This document shows, piece after piece, positions 36,001-47,692 of a stretch of 64,000 bases of DNA (within the stretch, counting starts at the first letter, position 1; every line of letters starts with the position of its first letter). The position numbers were made by a program, and so were the translations under genes. This DNA is from Phycomyces nitens (lineage: Eukaryota; Mucoromycota; Mucoromycetes; Mucorales; Phycomycetaceae): the NCBI GenBank assembly GCA_022702545.1, contig JAHRBC010000006.1, positions 1,736,001-1,800,000 of the forward strand, read 5' to 3'. Under the pieces are notes generated by a model. It had not been told where the DNA came from and did no database searches. It saw only the letters and a program-made list of their open reading frames with translations.

Positions 36001-37399
36001 TTGGTCTAGCTTCACATGAGGTGGTGTACAATTGATATGGAAATAGGCTAGTTGTGGCCACTTGGATCCGAACCTTTAGGCTGTGCACTAGGTCAGGAGT
36101 AGCCCAAGCTTTCAGTGCCAACTGATGGCTGGAATGGCGTAAATGTCACAGAATTCCTTGTCAAGAATATTTTCTACTTCCTCCTTGGTCTCAAAACAAC
36201 AAAGGCTCTCGAAAAATTACTGCTATACAAGAGAACATTGTGCTGAACATAGGTAGATACCTTTATCATACCTCTGAGGTTCGATTGTCATAATATAGTT
36301 TTACAATTCCTAGTCTGTGTTATCCCAATATCTGGTGTGTTACTTTTGTAACAGGAGTGGTCTTACAATTAACTTTAAAGATGTTGTGTGTATGGCAGTC
36401 GTGATACCCTCATCATAAACGTGGATATTTATGTGTGGCCTTGTGAATCAATATATATGACAAAATCCCTTGGTGTGTTGAAATTTCAAGAGGGTAGTGG
36501 ACCATCCCAGCTAATGTACTCCTTGAAGGATATTTTAACATTATACAGAGACACACTCTAGAATCTCACGTTTAATTAATTAGTCCTCTTGTCCAGCCTT
36601 TTGACATAAACAAACAAACAAACAAATAAACCAAAAATATATGCTTTTTTATTATTATTATTATCGTATCACCATGATCGATACACCCTAAAAGTCTCCC
36701 CAACACAGGAGAAAACTCTCGATGGAAAGCATGTCAGATATTTTTTTTACAGAAATTATTATTATTTTTCAAAGATGATATATGAAAAAAAATTCCATGG
36801 TACCAAGCTATCAATAACCATTTAGACATACAAGATACTTGTTTTCTGTTTGGTATCAATATGTTACCAAGATAAACTGTGTTTTAGATTCAAAGATAAC
36901 GAGCTAATTGAAGAGTCTGTGCCAATGGCTTTGGACTTGAGTTCTTGGTGGTTACATTATATACATATATACTACCATGCGCTGCACAGCCACTGTTAAA
37001 CATTAGGTATGAGTAACCTGTGGTCTACCAAACTATATTCTGCACATTACTTCTCCCTAAACTTTACAAATGTAATGAAAAATTGACCATTGACAATGTA
37101 ATTTTTTTTATTACAGACTGGTACCAATTGTCTGGTTATTGACCAACTTGGTATCCAATTCCTTTATAATCCCAAGGTCATATTAAGATTATATTTCCAA
37201 TAGCCTCAATGTACTGGATCTAGCCCGAATGTTCTCTCGATCTATTTCCCAAAAAAAAACAAGGCATTCCCATACCCCCCCCCAGCAATTATCACTGTAG
37301 TCTATTTCTCCAGGTCAGAATCACATGTTACTCCGAAAGTGTCTTTTACGAATAATGGCCTCGTCAAAAGTACTGATTGACAGTTTCTAATACAAAGCA
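33039..37399. other. 4.4-kb intergenic region, no supported gene
   Basis: AT-rich. Several short ORFs exist on the minus strand (for example 34436-34660, 34901-35140, 35038-35493 and 35909-36121). They overlap each other in different frames, lack recognisable motifs and have no matching splice structure. The run of neighbouring open fragments at 34,430-35,570 could be a decayed gene or element, but I cannot identify it. Confidence 0.4.
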
Positions 37400-38071
37400 A
37401 TGTGGGCAGACAAGTCAGGATCATCAAGGCAGACCACCATTCGTCATGACGAGACACTTGCCAGCACTAGTCGCTATACAACTTCTAATGACCAGAAACA
37501 GAAATTCCGTTCTCAATCGGAATCCACTGAATCTAATGACTTTTCAATGGAACAGCCACAACAACGTTTTATGAATTCAAATCTCAATCCCTCAATCTTC
37601 TCGCCCTTGACTGCCCAGCCTGGCCCCAACTTTGGTCCTATTGATCATCCGAGTGATGGAGCAGAGATTGCAGCGTTTTTGAATTCTGGAATGTACAATG
37701 ATGAAATCCACAGCGATGATCTCTACTCTGACTCCAATACATATGGATCCTACCGGCACCAGTCAGATCATGACCATAGTATTGCTGAAAAACAGATTGT
37801 ACAGCAAAACCTTGCTAGATTGTTAGGGGCCGAGGACATCGTAGCTTATCTTTCTGAAACACGGTACTCAAACGACATTTATGGTCTTCCACCTGTCGTC
37901 CAGGCCCTGGTGAAAGAGGCCCAAGAAGAAACGCTAAACAATGACCAGAAGCCAAGACAGGCTGTGGAGCGACTGCAGATGATCCGCGACCATTTTATGG
38001 GCAGTGCAAAGGGAAATGCGGATGTTGCGGCCCAGAGATTGCAGGAACAAGACTGGGACAAGTTCTTTTGA
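37400..38071 (+). CDS. Hypothetical protein, 223 aa
   Basis: Single open frame from ATG 37400 to TGA 38069-38071. The first 90 residues are Ser/Gln/Asn-rich and disordered. The second half looks folded and helical (IAEKQIVQQNLARLLGAEDI, VAYLSETRYSNDIYGLPPVV, QALVKEAQEETLNNDQKPRQ, AVERLQMIRDHFMGSAKGNA) and ends with QEQDWDKFF. Composition and codon use stand out against the surrounding AT-rich sequence, which supports a real gene. There is no signal peptide or membrane segment. I do not recognise the family. An unseen upstream exon is possible. Confidence 0.7.
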   Translation: MWADKSGSSRQTTIRHDETLASTSRYTTSNDQKQKFRSQSESTESNDFSMEQPQQRFMNSNLNPSIFSPLTAQPGPNFGPIDHPSDGAEIAAFLNSGMYNDEIHSDDLYSDSNTYGSYRHQSDHDHSIAEKQIVQQNLARLLGAEDIVAYLSETRYSNDIYGLPPVVQALVKEAQEETLNNDQKPRQAVERLQMIRDHFMGSAKGNADVAAQRLQEQDWDKFF

Positions 38072-40580
38072 TTTTTGAGTGTTGAAATTTGGTATTTCAT
38101 GACATTTGTCCTTGTTTGTAAATGAATAATGATAATGTAATATTAATGAATACAAGGTTCATCTCCGGATAATTGGTTTTTTCTTTTTGGATTTAGTAAA
38201 ATGCTCAAGATTCCCCTGTTGAATTGTGAATGGCTAGCATGATAGACTCAAAAGGGTCTCTCCTATATGCTTATTTTTATTGATCGATGTGTCCATACTG
38301 TCTATTCTACTCCGTGTCATTCGATTTAGGATTCTTATTGTAAAATGCTAGACTGGTCCTTTAGTTTGCGCACCAGATTATCATGATCGTCTGCTTAATT
38401 GTATTGACGAACGTAAGAGATAACCAGATCGAATCCCTTTTTATCCTGTACTAACAGGTTACATTGATATGCAGGGATCCTGCTACGACACTGGGGTTAT
38501 AATTTATATATGTATATATTTATTTATATATATATTTAAAAAATAGTCGACTGCGTATAATTTACCAGATTATTGGCACTTGGTTTTCTGACTATCTCTA
38601 TTCAAAATATATTTAATTACATTTTGACTATATACAAATAAATATACGCACATTAGTCTCCTGTACAGAAAACACGATCTTCCTTGCAAAAAGGCCTAGA
38701 TGAATGATTATAAAAATTAATTATCGATTCAGATCAAACTCATTTTGAGTCACCCTTATACTCACAGTATAACAGGGGATATTAATCACTCTATCCATAG
38801 TCAAATATGGTTATAAGCTAAACCCTTTTTAAATGAATCATAAGCAAATAAAACGCACAAGAGAAGAATCGTGATTGAGACCAAGAAAGAAAGAAAAGAG
38901 GGGGAAATATCAATTATTCTGCATGTTAGGATCAAAAAAGAAAAAAGAAAAAAAAGAAAAAAAAAGCCGAGTCTGTGCCTTTGAGAAATTTCCGTTTCGA
39001 GTAGAGGTTAGGCAAAGGAGTGGGGTCCTAAACGTGGCCTTTAACGGTGTAGGGTTGGAATCCTGGCCCACTAAAGAGACTGGTTCTCTGAGCGTACTCA
39101 AGACCTTTTCTCTCTCTCTCTAATCTGCTCTGTTATTCAATGCTCTTGTGTATTACAGAAAGGACCCTTTTTTGCACCAATAAACGTGTGTCTTTGTATT
39201 TTTGGCGTTTCTTTGCTCAAAGTTTCGACCTCCTCTTCAATTGCTAAATTTACGAATTGCATTTTTCTATAATAAGAATATTAGCAAATAGCTGTAGATA
39301 TTCAAGAATTAACAAGACAATCAATTATTGATCTTGTCTCCAGAACAAGAGCGATAACAAGACGGGTTATTGTCAATTGTACAAGAGTCCTAATGTTTAC
39401 ACGTGTATTCATGACTTATACATGTGATCGTTTTCTTTCAGAAGAAGCCAAGTTCTGAACATAGCATATAACGATATACATCTATACATCTATATACATA
39501 TATATTGGTGCCTTGTTTAATAAATGACCTAATGCCTATATTTGACCATAAGGAAGTTTAGTATTATAAAACTAAGATCAAACTTTAAAAATAGATGTGA
39601 GTGACAGGAGGCATTATACACAACCATCGAAGACTACGCGTTTGTTACTCTAAACTCCCTATTGTTTTCATTATGGTGAATACGCTTGGAAATGTTCTAG
39701 AAGTGTAGCAATGTATAGACCTCAAACAAACAAAAAAAAATTAATTGTTTTCCCCTCGTTTTATGCTTCCACATGCTAGTCTCTTTCTTAAATGATTGAA
39801 ACATTGGGTTAATCTATAGAGAGGGCCGTTCTTTTTTTTATTATTGCCTTGGAGATTTGGAATACCAAAAAATATGTGGGGGGATGTAGATTATCGTACC
39901 ATATTTCATCTCTCCCTCGAACACAATGAGCTGATATAAGCACACGCGTGGGTTCTTCCAAATGAGAATATGCCAACTAGAAACTTTGACCCAAAAGAAG
40001 ATAAATGTTTTTTCGGGAAAGGTGCAAAGATTGGATAGTACAAAAATGACCAAGATCATATCTCGCTATAATATTCTAGCCACGAAAAGGAAAGAGGGGA
40101 ATCATAAGAACCTCAAAAGAGGGGAGGGCAAGGATGACTGAAGGGGTTTTTGAAATAGCTTAATTTCTTGCAATGTCTTTTGTTAGTATTAAAATGCGGG
40201 AACAAAAAGGGCTACAGTTGCATGGACATAAACGTTTTACTGAACTTGCAAAAGAAACCAAGGGCATTTTATTTAGGATTTTCTATTATTTGGTTTTCTG
40301 CTATTTTATTTTTTTTGGAAGAACGCCAAGGCAAATAAAGATTTACACAGACAAAAATGAATGTCAGCATAGATAGTTTAAATATGATTCCCAAAGTAAC
40401 ATCAATTTCCGTATATAATAGTCTCCTTTTGTTATCGTATAGAGTACTTGAAGAATGCAAAGATACTCAGGGTCTATTTTGGCCGAGCATAGGAGGTAAT
40501 GTTGATCAAATGGCTTTTGAATGTATAAAAGAACATATCATTTGGGCATCTTATCTTGAAATTCAAAGTATCATATTATT
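38072..40580. other. 2.5-kb intergenic region, no supported gene
   Basis: AT-rich with A/T homopolymer tracts, TATATA stretches near 38,510-38,535 and a CT run near 39,108-39,120. Short ORFs at 38875-39123 and 40357-40580 show no domain. The latter may be 5' UTR of the SANT gene. Confidence 0.4.
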
Positions 40581-41222
40581 ATGGATATCAAAAATCTCCT
40601 TTGCTCCACCTCAAATCCCTCTCGGTCTCACTCGATCGACTATACTCTGGAGCCTCTGCAACATAAGCAGAGCTGCCCATCAATATATTCCATCTGTCAC
40701 CAAAACCAGAACCCAACATTCATAAATGGGTCTCCAGAATCCCACTCCATAGCTAATTCTAGCCCTGACCAAGAGAACACAGACCCAAGACACTCTAGTT
40801 CTCCACAGACCCCATCTTACTATAACTTGGATACAAAAAAGCCTTTGGCTCGCCGGCTGAGCCAATCACACACACGTAATCCTTGGACACCTGAAGAAGA
40901 CGAGCTTTTAAAACAGGGTTATTTGGAAGGTCTATCCTGGGCAATGATTTCGGCCACCTATCTTCCTCGTCGTTCCCGAGGTTGCTGTTGGGGTCGCTTC
41001 AAGATCCTTCAGTCCAAAACAGCGTATAGTCGCAGGCAGTCCAAACAGGAAAAATACTTGCCAGCCCTTGCCGTCCAGAAGCGGACCCAGCTCTTTAAGC
41101 ATGCTTGGAGATTGGTTGCTCAGGATATGCTCGGTAGATTCTGGGATGAGCGCGAGTTTGAATCCTTTCACCTTGCAAACATAACTCCTAAACAGAGAGC
41201 AAACTTTCTTCAGCGTATCTGA
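40581..41222 (+). CDS. SANT/Myb-like DNA-binding domain protein
   Basis: Single open frame of 213 aa ending at TGA 41220-41222. Residues 1-95 are Ser/Pro/Asn-rich. A Myb/SANT repeat lies at about 99-143 (RNPWTPEEDELLKQGYLEGL, then SWAMISATYLPRRSRGCCWG and RFKILQ), with the expected three-helix Trp/aromatic spacing: Trp102 in helix 1, Trp120 in helix 2 and Trp137 in the recognition helix. The C-terminal helical part contains QLFKHAWRLVAQDMLGRFWD. Only one repeat is visible, so it may act as a dimer or with partners. The frame overlaps an earlier ORF in another frame from 40357; the SANT homology decides this one. Nuclear function is inferred. Confidence 0.8.
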   Translation: MDIKNLLCSTSNPSRSHSIDYTLEPLQHKQSCPSIYSICHQNQNPTFINGSPESHSIANSSPDQENTDPRHSSSPQTPSYYNLDTKKPLARRLSQSHTRNPWTPEEDELLKQGYLEGLSWAMISATYLPRRSRGCCWGRFKILQSKTAYSRRQSKQEKYLPALAVQKRTQLFKHAWRLVAQDMLGRFWDEREFESFHLANITPKQRANFLQRI

Positions 41223-41624
41223 CTCGAGCTCAAAAAAAAATATTCTTATCCACTTATTTTTTCTTATTTTCTGTTTCCATCTTTCTCAATGATAATCAAG
41301 TTGGGTTTATCGATACAGCCAATAATTTTATGTATAGCGCGTGAAGCGCAATTAACACCCTATAAAACACTCTACATCTATTGCCACGCCCTATCTATGC
41401 CACCTACTCTTTTCAAGTCCTGGTCATCTTGAATCTTATGCTTTTCTTTTGATAATTCTTTGTATTTATTAAAAATGAATATTCACAAAAACACTGTGCT
41501 GTATTGGTTATCAAAAGGGCAAATGGTCCAGAGCACAAACTATGAACAATGAATGCAGTACAAACGAACAACCCATGAGGCAATTTTGTCGGACACGGAG
41601 CAGAAATAAAGCAAGCTCCCTTTC

Positions 41625-41657
<33 letters not shown>
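41625..41657. repeat. (ATT)n microsatellite
   Basis: About ten perfect ATT units in the 3' flank of the SANT gene. The complementary frame reads as poly-Asn or poly-Ile and creates false ORFs. Confidence 0.85.
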
Positions 41658-41658
<1 letters not shown>

Positions 41659-44600
41659 TGCTCGTTCACTAGCTCTGTAAACTTGAACCATCTTGAACCA
41701 TCTTGATCTTTCTTGGCTCGTCTAATTTGTTGGGGTCTCATAAATATCTACTACACCCATATTTACCCCAGTACAACTTGGTTCTTGTAAATACATAATT
41801 ACCACGATACTTTGTCGGACTTTTTATATTTTTTATAAAAAAGTAAATAAAATGATATTTTGGCCAAAAAAAATCTGTGGTTGTTTAGGAGATTTGGGGT
41901 TTGATTCGATAAATGTATTGTTTGGCGGGCTATTCTCAAATGTCAGTGTCTATGATGTTTGCCACAATGCTCTCGATCGGTTTGTTTTCTGATGCCCAAG
42001 TGACATGATCAATAGTCTAGGGCTATAAACCATGTGATGTAAGTATCTCTCAAATTTTAGTTTGTCAAAGGGAGTTGGGGTTTGGAGTATTGACACTGGC
42101 ACTCTTTTTAGATCAGGCATGTAGTGTTCTGAAAATCCATAATGACATTATCAATTGCGTTTATATGACACTGTAAATAAATATTCTATTACTATTTTTA
42201 ACCAAAATAATCTTTGACGGCTCTACAAACTGTTCCCATTTCTACCCGTACATATTTCTTTCTTTTTTTTAAAGAAAAAGAAAAAGAAATGAAAAAATGG
42301 ACGTTTTCTGTCTCTACAAAAATAAAGGTCTTTTCATCTCGTTAGTCTCCTTTTTTCTCTTTTGATAATTTTCTTGTATTGTTATTTTCAAGTGTTTTTA
42401 ACTTGTATATTTTTGGAAACTTGGGTATATTACGATGACTTGCACAAGGTTCTCCTTTTTTTTTCCAAATAAGAATTACCTGGCATTTATTGCTTTTTGA
42501 TCTCTTGCGTTTAAGCTTACCCGTAAATTGTGTGTTTATTGCTCACAGGCAGCTTGAAAACGCCTAGTAGATGATTGGCAATATTGTCACATTATCTAAA
42601 ATGATCGCCAAATGCACCATATGGTCACATATTCAAAAAAAAAATTAAATCGAAACGTCTTTAAGACACTAATAGTAATAAGAATAAGAAGAATAAGAAT
42701 ACGCAGGTGAGACGCTCTATAATGATATACAACATCTTTTTCTTAAAGAAATATATACGAGCTTTTCCGTTAAATGGAGTCATCATAATAGGTGCATCTT
42801 TTGCTTCTCAATTTTCTCGCCTCTTGATCAGCACTTTTATTCTCAGTTTTTATTTGCAACTTAAGATTCATATCCAATCCCCTTTTGCTTTTTGTGGTTC
42901 ACATCGTAAAGGTAATGGGAATTGACAATGTAGTTAACACCAAAGTCTCGGGAGAAATCAGCCAAAAGGAATAGGACGAATAAATGTGGAATTGAGAATT
43001 CTTGGGTCGAGGATTTTTTTTAGAAAGGGATTGACAAAAAAAAAGGCATCATCAGTTACGATGGAGCTAGCTTGTCTTGGTCAGGAGCCATCAACTTTAT
43101 ATTAGAACTTGGATTCTCAAAGCACCAAGTGGGTGTCTTTCAAATGATAGCACCCACAAAAGCAAACACACCCCAAGCAACCCTAAAAGCAAACACGGAA
43201 AACTTTCAAAATGCTTGTATTGTTTCACCGAGACAAGAAAATCGCTGGTAAGTAGACTTGCAATTTATGCACATGTCATTGAAAGAGAGCTTTGGGGGAA
43301 CACAAGATGGTTCGCTAACAAGACCATACATCTACCAAGATACGTTTGATGCTAAATAAATACAATATATATATATGTATAAAGAGCTCTGTTCTACTGT
43401 CATTTAGGTACACGTCCAAAAAACTGTTGCCTATATTAAATATACAATAACCAAGCTCGTTTTGTTTTTGGGAGATTGTAAAAAAGGATAGCAAAACTAC
43501 ACATATATTCCATTTAAACATACCCAGCCGACACTAATTTCTCCATTTACAGCGCGAACGATTTATAATAATAATAATAAAAAAGATGTTTTTTTTTCGA
43601 ATATTCCAGAACATGACATTACACGAAAACCCAGATTTTGCTACTTATCAAGCAATTGGACATTATTTAGGACCGACTAATTAATAACACCGGTCAAAGA
43701 GGTACAATACAATTTAAAATAATGAAAGTTTGGTACCATGGAGGGTCAATAAACCTTTCTATTGTTCAAGACCGATCAAGAAGTGAGTAGGAGTATAGAG
43801 ACCAATTTAAAAGTCCAAAAGGCGTTCTCCGACCAAAGGTATATACAATTCAGGAATCAAACAAGAAGCCCCAATTTTAGACTGCAGAAAGGTCAATTGA
43901 TTCAAGAAATGGTAACATTGCAAAAGACGCTTTTGAAGAGAGGTATGGTAAAGCATGAATGAGCCATATCCCAAATTTGTCAATAATATCAGATACACCC
44001 ATGTTTCGAGTATAAATGAGTGCTTTTTTTCATCACAAGCCCCTAATATCTGGGTTGAATGTAGTACTTGAGTATTCGCAAGGCCGGCAAGATGTATACT
44101 AAAATTCCCGAAGTTGGGAATAAGGTTGCATATTAGTTAAACAACATTTATATGTCTTGCAAGATTCCAAGATAAACAGCTCAAGCAACGTGCAGACTGG
44201 TTATAAGTCCTGGGATTAAACGCACACTGGAAAGAGGAAACTGGTACAAAAATAGGAACAATACTTTCATGTTTCACATCTACAACACAGAAAAATATAT
44301 GTACCAACCGACAGAATAAACAAATACAATCCAGAATGCGATAAATATAAACAACGACCAAGAAGTCCGTTTGCATACTTGGTATTAAAAGGGTTTTATT
44401 TCTTATAAACCATCTTTAGAGGTGTCTATCCATATCACTCTGTCATGGGTACTAAGACAATACAGTCCTTGCTTAATGCTACTCTAGACCATAGAGAGAA
44501 TTCAGTTTGTGCTATGGGTGTCCAAGCTTTTTTTTTGTATTTTATTGATCTGCCGTCACGCAAAGTGTGCGGCTTTTAGATTGTCATCGACATGGACTTG

Positions 44601-45890
44601 AGTTAAAGGGGAAGGAATAAGAGTGAGTGAAGTGGTATCCGAGCTATTGATTACAATTGATAAAAAATAATGGCCCAGTACCAAGATCTATGGATACCAA
44701 TTCTATGACAAAAAAGAAGAAAGGCTTTTGAGAAATATGAGGTAGTTAGATATCATTCATCTGTATAAATGAATGTCAAGAATTGAGAACTGGGCCATCC
44801 AAGTGGTTTCAAATATAACCGTTTTAAATGCGTAAATAGACTGGGAGTATTAGATTTAGGTCTGCAACAATTCTTTTTCTGCAAGTGCAATTGGTATATA
44901 ACCATTATAATTCAGCATAAAATTACTGTCAACCCACAAACCTTGAAAGCATACAAGTAGGTCAACCAAGTTGAAATGTAAAGCCATTATACAAATAGCC
45001 ATTTATATAAAAAAAGCATTTATCAGCATTTAAAGTTATCATCAAGGCCCACCTCCAGCTACTACAGATACCTTTTTTTCCAACTATAATCAATGGTAAT
45101 AAAACAAACATCCAAAATACCGGTAATATTTCCAGTCAATACTCGCTCGATAATATCGAGTATATGGGGAATTGCATAAAATGCTATTTGAAGCAGGAAA
45201 ATTAGTAGTATTGCATATGGAAAAATCCACTTTGATTCTTGGACTTTAAGCATTATATGCAGCTGTAGTAGTCAGGTAAATTTATTCTTGGAAAGGCACA
45301 AATGAAGCGATGCCTTGCAGCAATTATGAGTCAAACCACCCAAATTCAATGTATGACAAACATCTATCCTTTATACTCTGTATTTGAGGATTCTTTTTTA
45401 ATGAAATGCTTTCCATACACCTGCCAGTACAAGTATTATGGTAACCAAAGCTTTAGATAATATAAAACCACTAATTTTACCATTCTTTAAGGTTCCCAAA
45501 AAAAAGAAAGGCTTTATTGTATGAGCAGTACAAACGTTGTCGGAATATATACAATGTGTTAAAAAGAACTCTTGGATTTCCCAGAGAATTCTTTGTCATT
45601 TCTAGCCTGTATGTATTATCTAATAGAAAAACTGCTATGTTAAAAAATGCGAATGGTAGAGCTTTTAAAGTTTAGCGCAGCTTTATTCACACTCTTTCCA
45701 AATGGTTTCACAGGTACAAGAGTGACAAAATGCTAAATATTCACTAGCGATGCTAAAATTATCTAAATTTCTTTAAAAAAACATCATTTAAAGCCATCCA
45801 ACGAAGACGCCGTTTTTTAGATAAATTATATTTAAAAATTGGTCTCAAACACATTTATACTCTTATATTTTATAGAGATAATGTTACCAT

Positions 45891-45892
<2 letters not shown>

Positions 45893-45935
<43 letters not shown>
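45893..45935. repeat. (TA)n microsatellite
   Basis: About 21 uninterrupted TA units, the longest dinucleotide run in the window, in the middle of the gene desert. Confidence 0.9.
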
Positions 45936-45938
<3 letters not shown>

Positions 45939-47692
45939 ATATGTATGTGCCAAAGCACACTTTACAACTTGTCTTTACATGTATACTTTTTGTAATGTTT
46001 TAATTGTACTTTAATTTCAGGATTCATTCGGTATTTTATGAATAATCTTGGGTAGGTTACAAGACCAAATGTATCAATCTAGTTTTATGACTATTATTAT
46101 ATGCAAGGAGGAAAATTAAATAAAATATTTGGTGAAATGTTCATGTCGATAGCACCATAGAAAAAGACGTTGACCGTGTATACTGTTACCTAGTACAATC
46201 TGGTAATCCAGCCTAGAGAATTACGTGTAACATTTCTTATAATTGTGTGTGTGGAATATGCTTTTCACTGAAAATCGAGTATTATTATAGAAAGCTTTCT
46301 TTATTCTCATATCCATGCCTTTTATTATTATTATTATTTCTTTGAAAGTAAATATAAGCAAGTATATGTTTTTTTTATTTTAGTCTGGTTAAAAAGATTC
46401 AAGAAGCCAACTATGGTGTAAAGAAGAAAGTCTGCAACAATAGCTTAAACTTTAAGAGTCGTGCAATTAAGTTTGAAGGTATTCTGAAAGTCTTTTATTG
46501 ATAGACTAGGCTCTTGGTTTAGTTTATTGAGGAAATTGGGGACCTTCTTATACAAAATGTGTGCTTATAATTAGAACCATGTATATATCTAGCACTCTGA
46601 AGCCATTATATTTATTTGAAAAGCCTTTTTTTTGTTGGCAACCAATCTTGTTTTCTATTTATTCTTTGCATAAAACTGACAAGAACAATATCCCTGCCTT
46701 TTAAACTGACCAAGATTTCTTTAAATATCATTATTATGATTATCATTATATTTTAAAAATACTAGTACCCAAGATCATAAGCCATCTCAAGCATCTAGCA
46801 TTTGGCTTTAAATTAGAATGAGAGTTTTCTTGATAATCTAGACTAGAATCTCTTTTTTTTGAGTTGCAGAATAAAGGTTCTGTAATAAGCTCTATTAAAA
46901 AAAAATCAACAATAGGCTAAATGTGGTATGTGTCTATTAGAGTTCTAGTGTTGCTTACTATAACAAAAATTAAAGTGATCATACAGCTGCATAAAGTCTC
47001 CGTATGAATTAATGGGTAAACTTGTGTCCTTTTATTAGAAGCAGCGTACCTACAAAGATTGTTTCGAACAATTCAGAACTTTAAGGATGATATTTTTTCT
47101 GTATTTGGACAAGTATGTGCTGTATTCATCTATTGTATAGTATACTGGTTATATTTTATGAAATATTAAGTTGAATTATATCCTTTATTTAAGCATGTCT
47201 GATAATAAAGGAAAAGAAAGAATAAAGGGATAGATGCAAGGGTCTGTTTTGCAAGGGTAAAGAGAGGAATTTAGCAAAGAACTGTGTCTAATTATGCAGG
47301 GATCCACTTTTGAGTGGGAATTTAACACCACACACAGTGTCAAAATCCCTTTAAAAGAACTCAAAGGCACAAGGTCTTGAACTTTTTATATATTTATCTT
47401 GAATACAAGTGCATTATTCTTGTATATATCAATACTTTATTTATAGACTCTCAAGATAGACGTTTATCTAATGCATAGAAAACGAGGTATTCTTATATTT
47501 TTTTTACTATTTAATCAAGCTTTTTTTCTACAGCGTCAGGGTATATTTCTTTTGCTTTATATACATTTGATCAAGACAGAGGTATTAATTTAAATTATTA
47601 AACAGGGTATATGGGTATAGTTAAAAGAATAGAAGCTATGTGGTATCTGCGGTATAATTAAACTGCCAGAAGTAGTCCCTTTGAGTTTTGGT

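Larger units (their letters stand above)
41223..47692. other. 6.5-kb gene desert
   Basis: No gene is supported. The ORFs are short (under 95 codons), overlapping and without motifs. The region contains an ATT run at 41625-41657, a long TA microsatellite at 45893-45935, and one divergent repeat related to sequence near 55,400 (see findings). Decayed mobile elements are likely but none is recognisable. Confidence 0.5.

Noticed and set aside
42940..43350. Possible decayed transposase in the gene desert
   Set aside because: The short open pieces do not show a DDE motif or terminal repeats; resemblance was too weak to call.
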